Origin: Tunturibacter psychrotolerans
GTDB taxonomy: Bacteria > Acidobacteriota > Terriglobia > Terriglobales > Acidobacteriaceae
Direction: 5' to 3'
NCBI RefSeq assembly: GCF_040359615.1
Contig: NZ_CP132942.1
Location: 5,146,001 to 5,210,000 of the forward strand
Length of the DNA: 64,000 nucleotides
The position numbers were made by a program, and so were the translations under genes. The notes beneath the pieces were generated by a model that saw only the letters and a program-made list of their open reading frames with translations, had not been told where the DNA came from and made no database searches. Position 1 is the stretch's first letter. Each line of letters opens with the position of its first letter. This document shows, one piece after another, positions 62,233 to 64,000 of the stretch.

Positions 62233-63999
62233 CTATCTCACGGATCCCAGATATTTGTCGAGCCAGTTGAGCGATTCCCTTATCATCTCAGTTCGCGGTA
62301 CGTCGTGTGCCGTGTCGTAGACCACGCGGCGCTTTTGTTCTGAGGGCGTTCCCAGCAGACGGAACATGGGCTCTTGAGAGATTTTGGGCGGGTAGATGAA
62401 ATCGAAACGGCCATTGAGCATTAGAACAGGTGTCTTCACATGTGGAGCGAAGTTGACTTGATCCACCTCCGGCAATGGCTGTTGTAACCAGAGTCCTGGT
62501 GTTATAAGAACTAATGCCTTGAAGCGAGTTTCAACAGCGGGGAGGAGCCCCCCTATCGCTGCTCCCCAACTGTCACCCTCGTAGGCCAACGCGTTGGGAT
62601 TGACATCCGGGCGTGTCTCAAGGTAGTCGACCGACCGGCTAAGATCCTTGGACCAAAAAATGACGTTGTCTCGATAAGTACTGCTGGTGTTTGGGAAGTA
62701 GATGGGCTTAAGTCCGCTGCCGCGTTCAAACGTCCCTTTGTAGATAGGGAATAGGACCGCTCGTCCACTTTTTACAATGAAATCGAAGTCTGAAAGAGAG
62801 ATCTGGATCCCTTCTGCGCTCGATCGCATGTGAGCGGCGGCACCGCCGGGAAAGTACACGACGACTTGAAAAGGCGGTGACGCTCCTCTGGGCAGAAACA
62901 AATACGCGGTGACTCGCTCGCCGCCGTAAGCCGCGTCGAATGAGACCTTTTCCACCCTCCAATCTTCGGCCTGTTCCACAGACTCCACCTTCGGATGCAA
63001 CGGCGTCTTGTCATAAGAATATTCGTTCTTGTATGCCCGGAAGAGTTGATCGGAAACAGGTTTTTCTGAGCCGAAATCTCGCAATTGGACCGTGATCGGA
63101 GCTCCTGCTGCTTCGGCGTCCCTACCAGTCGACTCATATTCCGCGCAACGAAAACCAAATCCACGGGACCGCTCGAAGGGTGAACGAGCGTCGGGATAGT
63201 TGAACATATAAGTAGGTTCGTCCCAGGCGCCGCCCATGATGTAATGCCTGCCCGACGTCGCTTCGTTTGCGCACCACTCCTTCGCGTTGCCTGCCATATC
63301 GTAAGCGCCGCTCCAGCTCATGCCGTGGTAAGCGCCGACCGGCGAAGGCCCCTTGCTACTGAAGTTGCTGGCGGGTATCAGGCTGGAGCTGTCCGTCGGG
63401 GATGCAGCAGCAGCCCAGTGATAAATGGTCGGGAGCGACTTGCCTACAAATTCAGCATATGCTTCAGCCTCGAACCAGCTCACACCGGTGACAGGAAATT
63501 CGCCCTCACCCTGCGGATATTCGCCTCGTGTCCAGGTGGAAGGTCCTGGCCTGCTCGTTTTATCGACAAAGAGTTTCATCGCGTTGGTCCACGAAAGGAC
63601 GCGTCCATCCTTTCGGAATTCGTGTTCCCAATACTCCTGCTTCTTGTAACCGCCCTGGTCCACAAAGTGTTTGAACTCGCGATTGGTGACCTCGAACTTA
63701 TCGATCCAGTATTTTCCAATCCGGACTGTAGGCAAGGCCTGAAAGCCTGCAATGCCTACAATCCCCCACTGGGCGAAAGGGTCGCCCTCCACTGATTCCT
63801 GGTCGAGCTCAACAGGAACCATTCCTCTGTTAGCCTGCCCATCGCTATGCAGCGCCACCGTAATTGGACCGGACGGGAAGGTAGCGCGTTCGAGCGTCGT
63901 ATATCCGTGCAATTCGAATTTCCAACTCGAATCCACAGCGGGAAATCTCCCTTTCAGGATGGGCGAGAGACCGGCAAATTCCCATTGGGCGTTCGGCGC
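62233..63999 (-). CDS. FGE-sulfatase-domain / alpha-beta hydrolase fusion (5' end outside window)
   Basis: At least 588 residues; the frame is open to the right edge of the window, so the true start lies beyond (a GTG at 63936 is only internal). Residues of the formylglycine-generating-enzyme (SUMF1) fold: YWIDKFEVTNREFKHFVDQG, PVTGVSWFEAEAYAEFVG, MAGNAKEWCANE, GGAWDEPTYMF, SRGFGFRCAEY. The C-terminal half is an alpha/beta hydrolase: VVYFPGGAAAHMRSS, nucleophile elbow YEGDSWGAAIGG and PVLMLNGRFDFIYP. In acidobacteria such fusions often sit behind a Ser/Thr protein kinase domain, which may lie outside the window. Substrate unknown. Confidence 0.85.
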   Translation of the reverse strand, partial: APNAQWEFAGLSPILKGRFPAVDSSWKFELHGYTTLERATFPSGPITVALHSDGQANRGMVPVELDQESVEGDPFAQWGIVGIAGFQALPTVRIGKYWIDKFEVTNREFKHFVDQGGYKKQEYWEHEFRKDGRVLSWTNAMKLFVDKTSRPGPSTWTRGEYPQGEGEFPVTGVSWFEAEAYAEFVGKSLPTIYHWAAAASPTDSSSLIPASNFSSKGPSPVGAYHGMSWSGAYDMAGNAKEWCANEATSGRHYIMGGAWDEPTYMFNYPDARSPFERSRGFGFRCAEYESTGRDAEAAGAPITVQLRDFGSEKPVSDQLFRAYKNEYSYDKTPLHPKVESVEQAEDWRVEKVSFDAAYGGERVTAYLFLPRGASPPFQVVVYFPGGAAAHMRSSAEGIQISLSDFDFIVKSGRAVLFPIYKGTFERGSGLKPIYFPNTSSTYRDNVIFWSKDLSRSVDYLETRPDVNPNALAYEGDSWGAAIGGLLPAVETRFKALVLITPGLWLQQPLPEVDQVNFAPHVKTPVLMLNGRFDFIYPPKISQEPMFRLLGTPSEQKRRVVYDTAHDVPRTEMIRESLNWLDKYLGSVR

Positions 64000-64000
64000 G

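Noticed and set aside
1..64000. tRNA, rRNA, riboswitch or transposase genes
   Set aside because: Looked for cloverleaf-like or T-box/leader patterns and DDE or tyrosine-recombinase motifs by eye and found none that could be supported; a covariance-model scan would be needed to exclude small RNAs.

Overview
The window most resembles the chromosome of a soil acidobacterium (Terriglobia-type Acidobacteriota). This is inferred from gene content: a DNA-binding winged-helix/TPR sensor, a secreted protein with tandem Ig-like domains, a GH6 cellulase, separate LigD-type polymerase and ligase genes, a sulfatase-modifying-factor/hydrolase fusion and many short dispersed intergenic repeats. No rRNA, tRNA, integrase, transposase or CRISPR array was recognised.

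Region 1 (1-16 kb) is a decaying accessory stretch. A few genes are intact: a metallo-beta-lactamase-fold protein, two small membrane proteins, a DinB-family protein and a large Ig-like/lectin protein. Between them lie truncated or frameshifted remnants of at least twelve ordinary genes: phosphoesterase, cytochrome c, metallopeptidase, carboxylesterase, penicillin-acylase family, quinone reductase, cNMP/thioredoxin-reductase fusion, SRPBCC, SgcJ-like, amidinotransferase, NHL and SDR. Two families of short dispersed repeats are interspersed.

Region 2 (16.4-26 kb) is mostly intact backbone: a secreted GH6 cellobiohydrolase, a secreted protein of unknown function, a winged-helix/TPR regulator, an ATP-dependent DNA ligase and a LigD-type polymerase facing each other, and a possible zincin.

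Region 3 (26-61 kb) is the striking part: a dense cluster of NAD- and nucleotide-signal conflict/immunity domains. It holds a TIR-NB-ARC-WD40 NLR-like protein with 14 nearly identical WD40 repeats, a TIR-receiver fusion, a TIR protein with a possible C-terminal winged helix, a DUF4062 protein and a Cap12-like TIR-like protein. It also holds a lipoprotein plus small helical protein pair, a SLOG-SLATT membrane protein, a SLOG protein with a Tat-like leader beside a patatin phospholipase, and three bacterial ASK-like proteins (DRHyd plus TRAFs-binding domain). Two separate operons couple a TIR protein by overlapping stop/start codons to a membrane-anchored nSTAND1 ATPase (TIR-DUF4062 with nSTAND1-WD40; SIR2-TIR with nSTAND1). 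Most families also occur as broken second copies, suggesting birth-and-death evolution. The working idea is that STAND, SLOG and DRHyd parts sense an invader or nucleotide signal, and that TIR, SIR2, patatin and SLATT parts deplete NAD or breach the membrane; this is inferred from domains only.

A diverged direct repeat of about 430 bp lies at 14.0 kb and again at 61.5 kb, bracketing regions 2 and 3. The window ends inside an FGE-sulfatase/alpha-beta-hydrolase gene.
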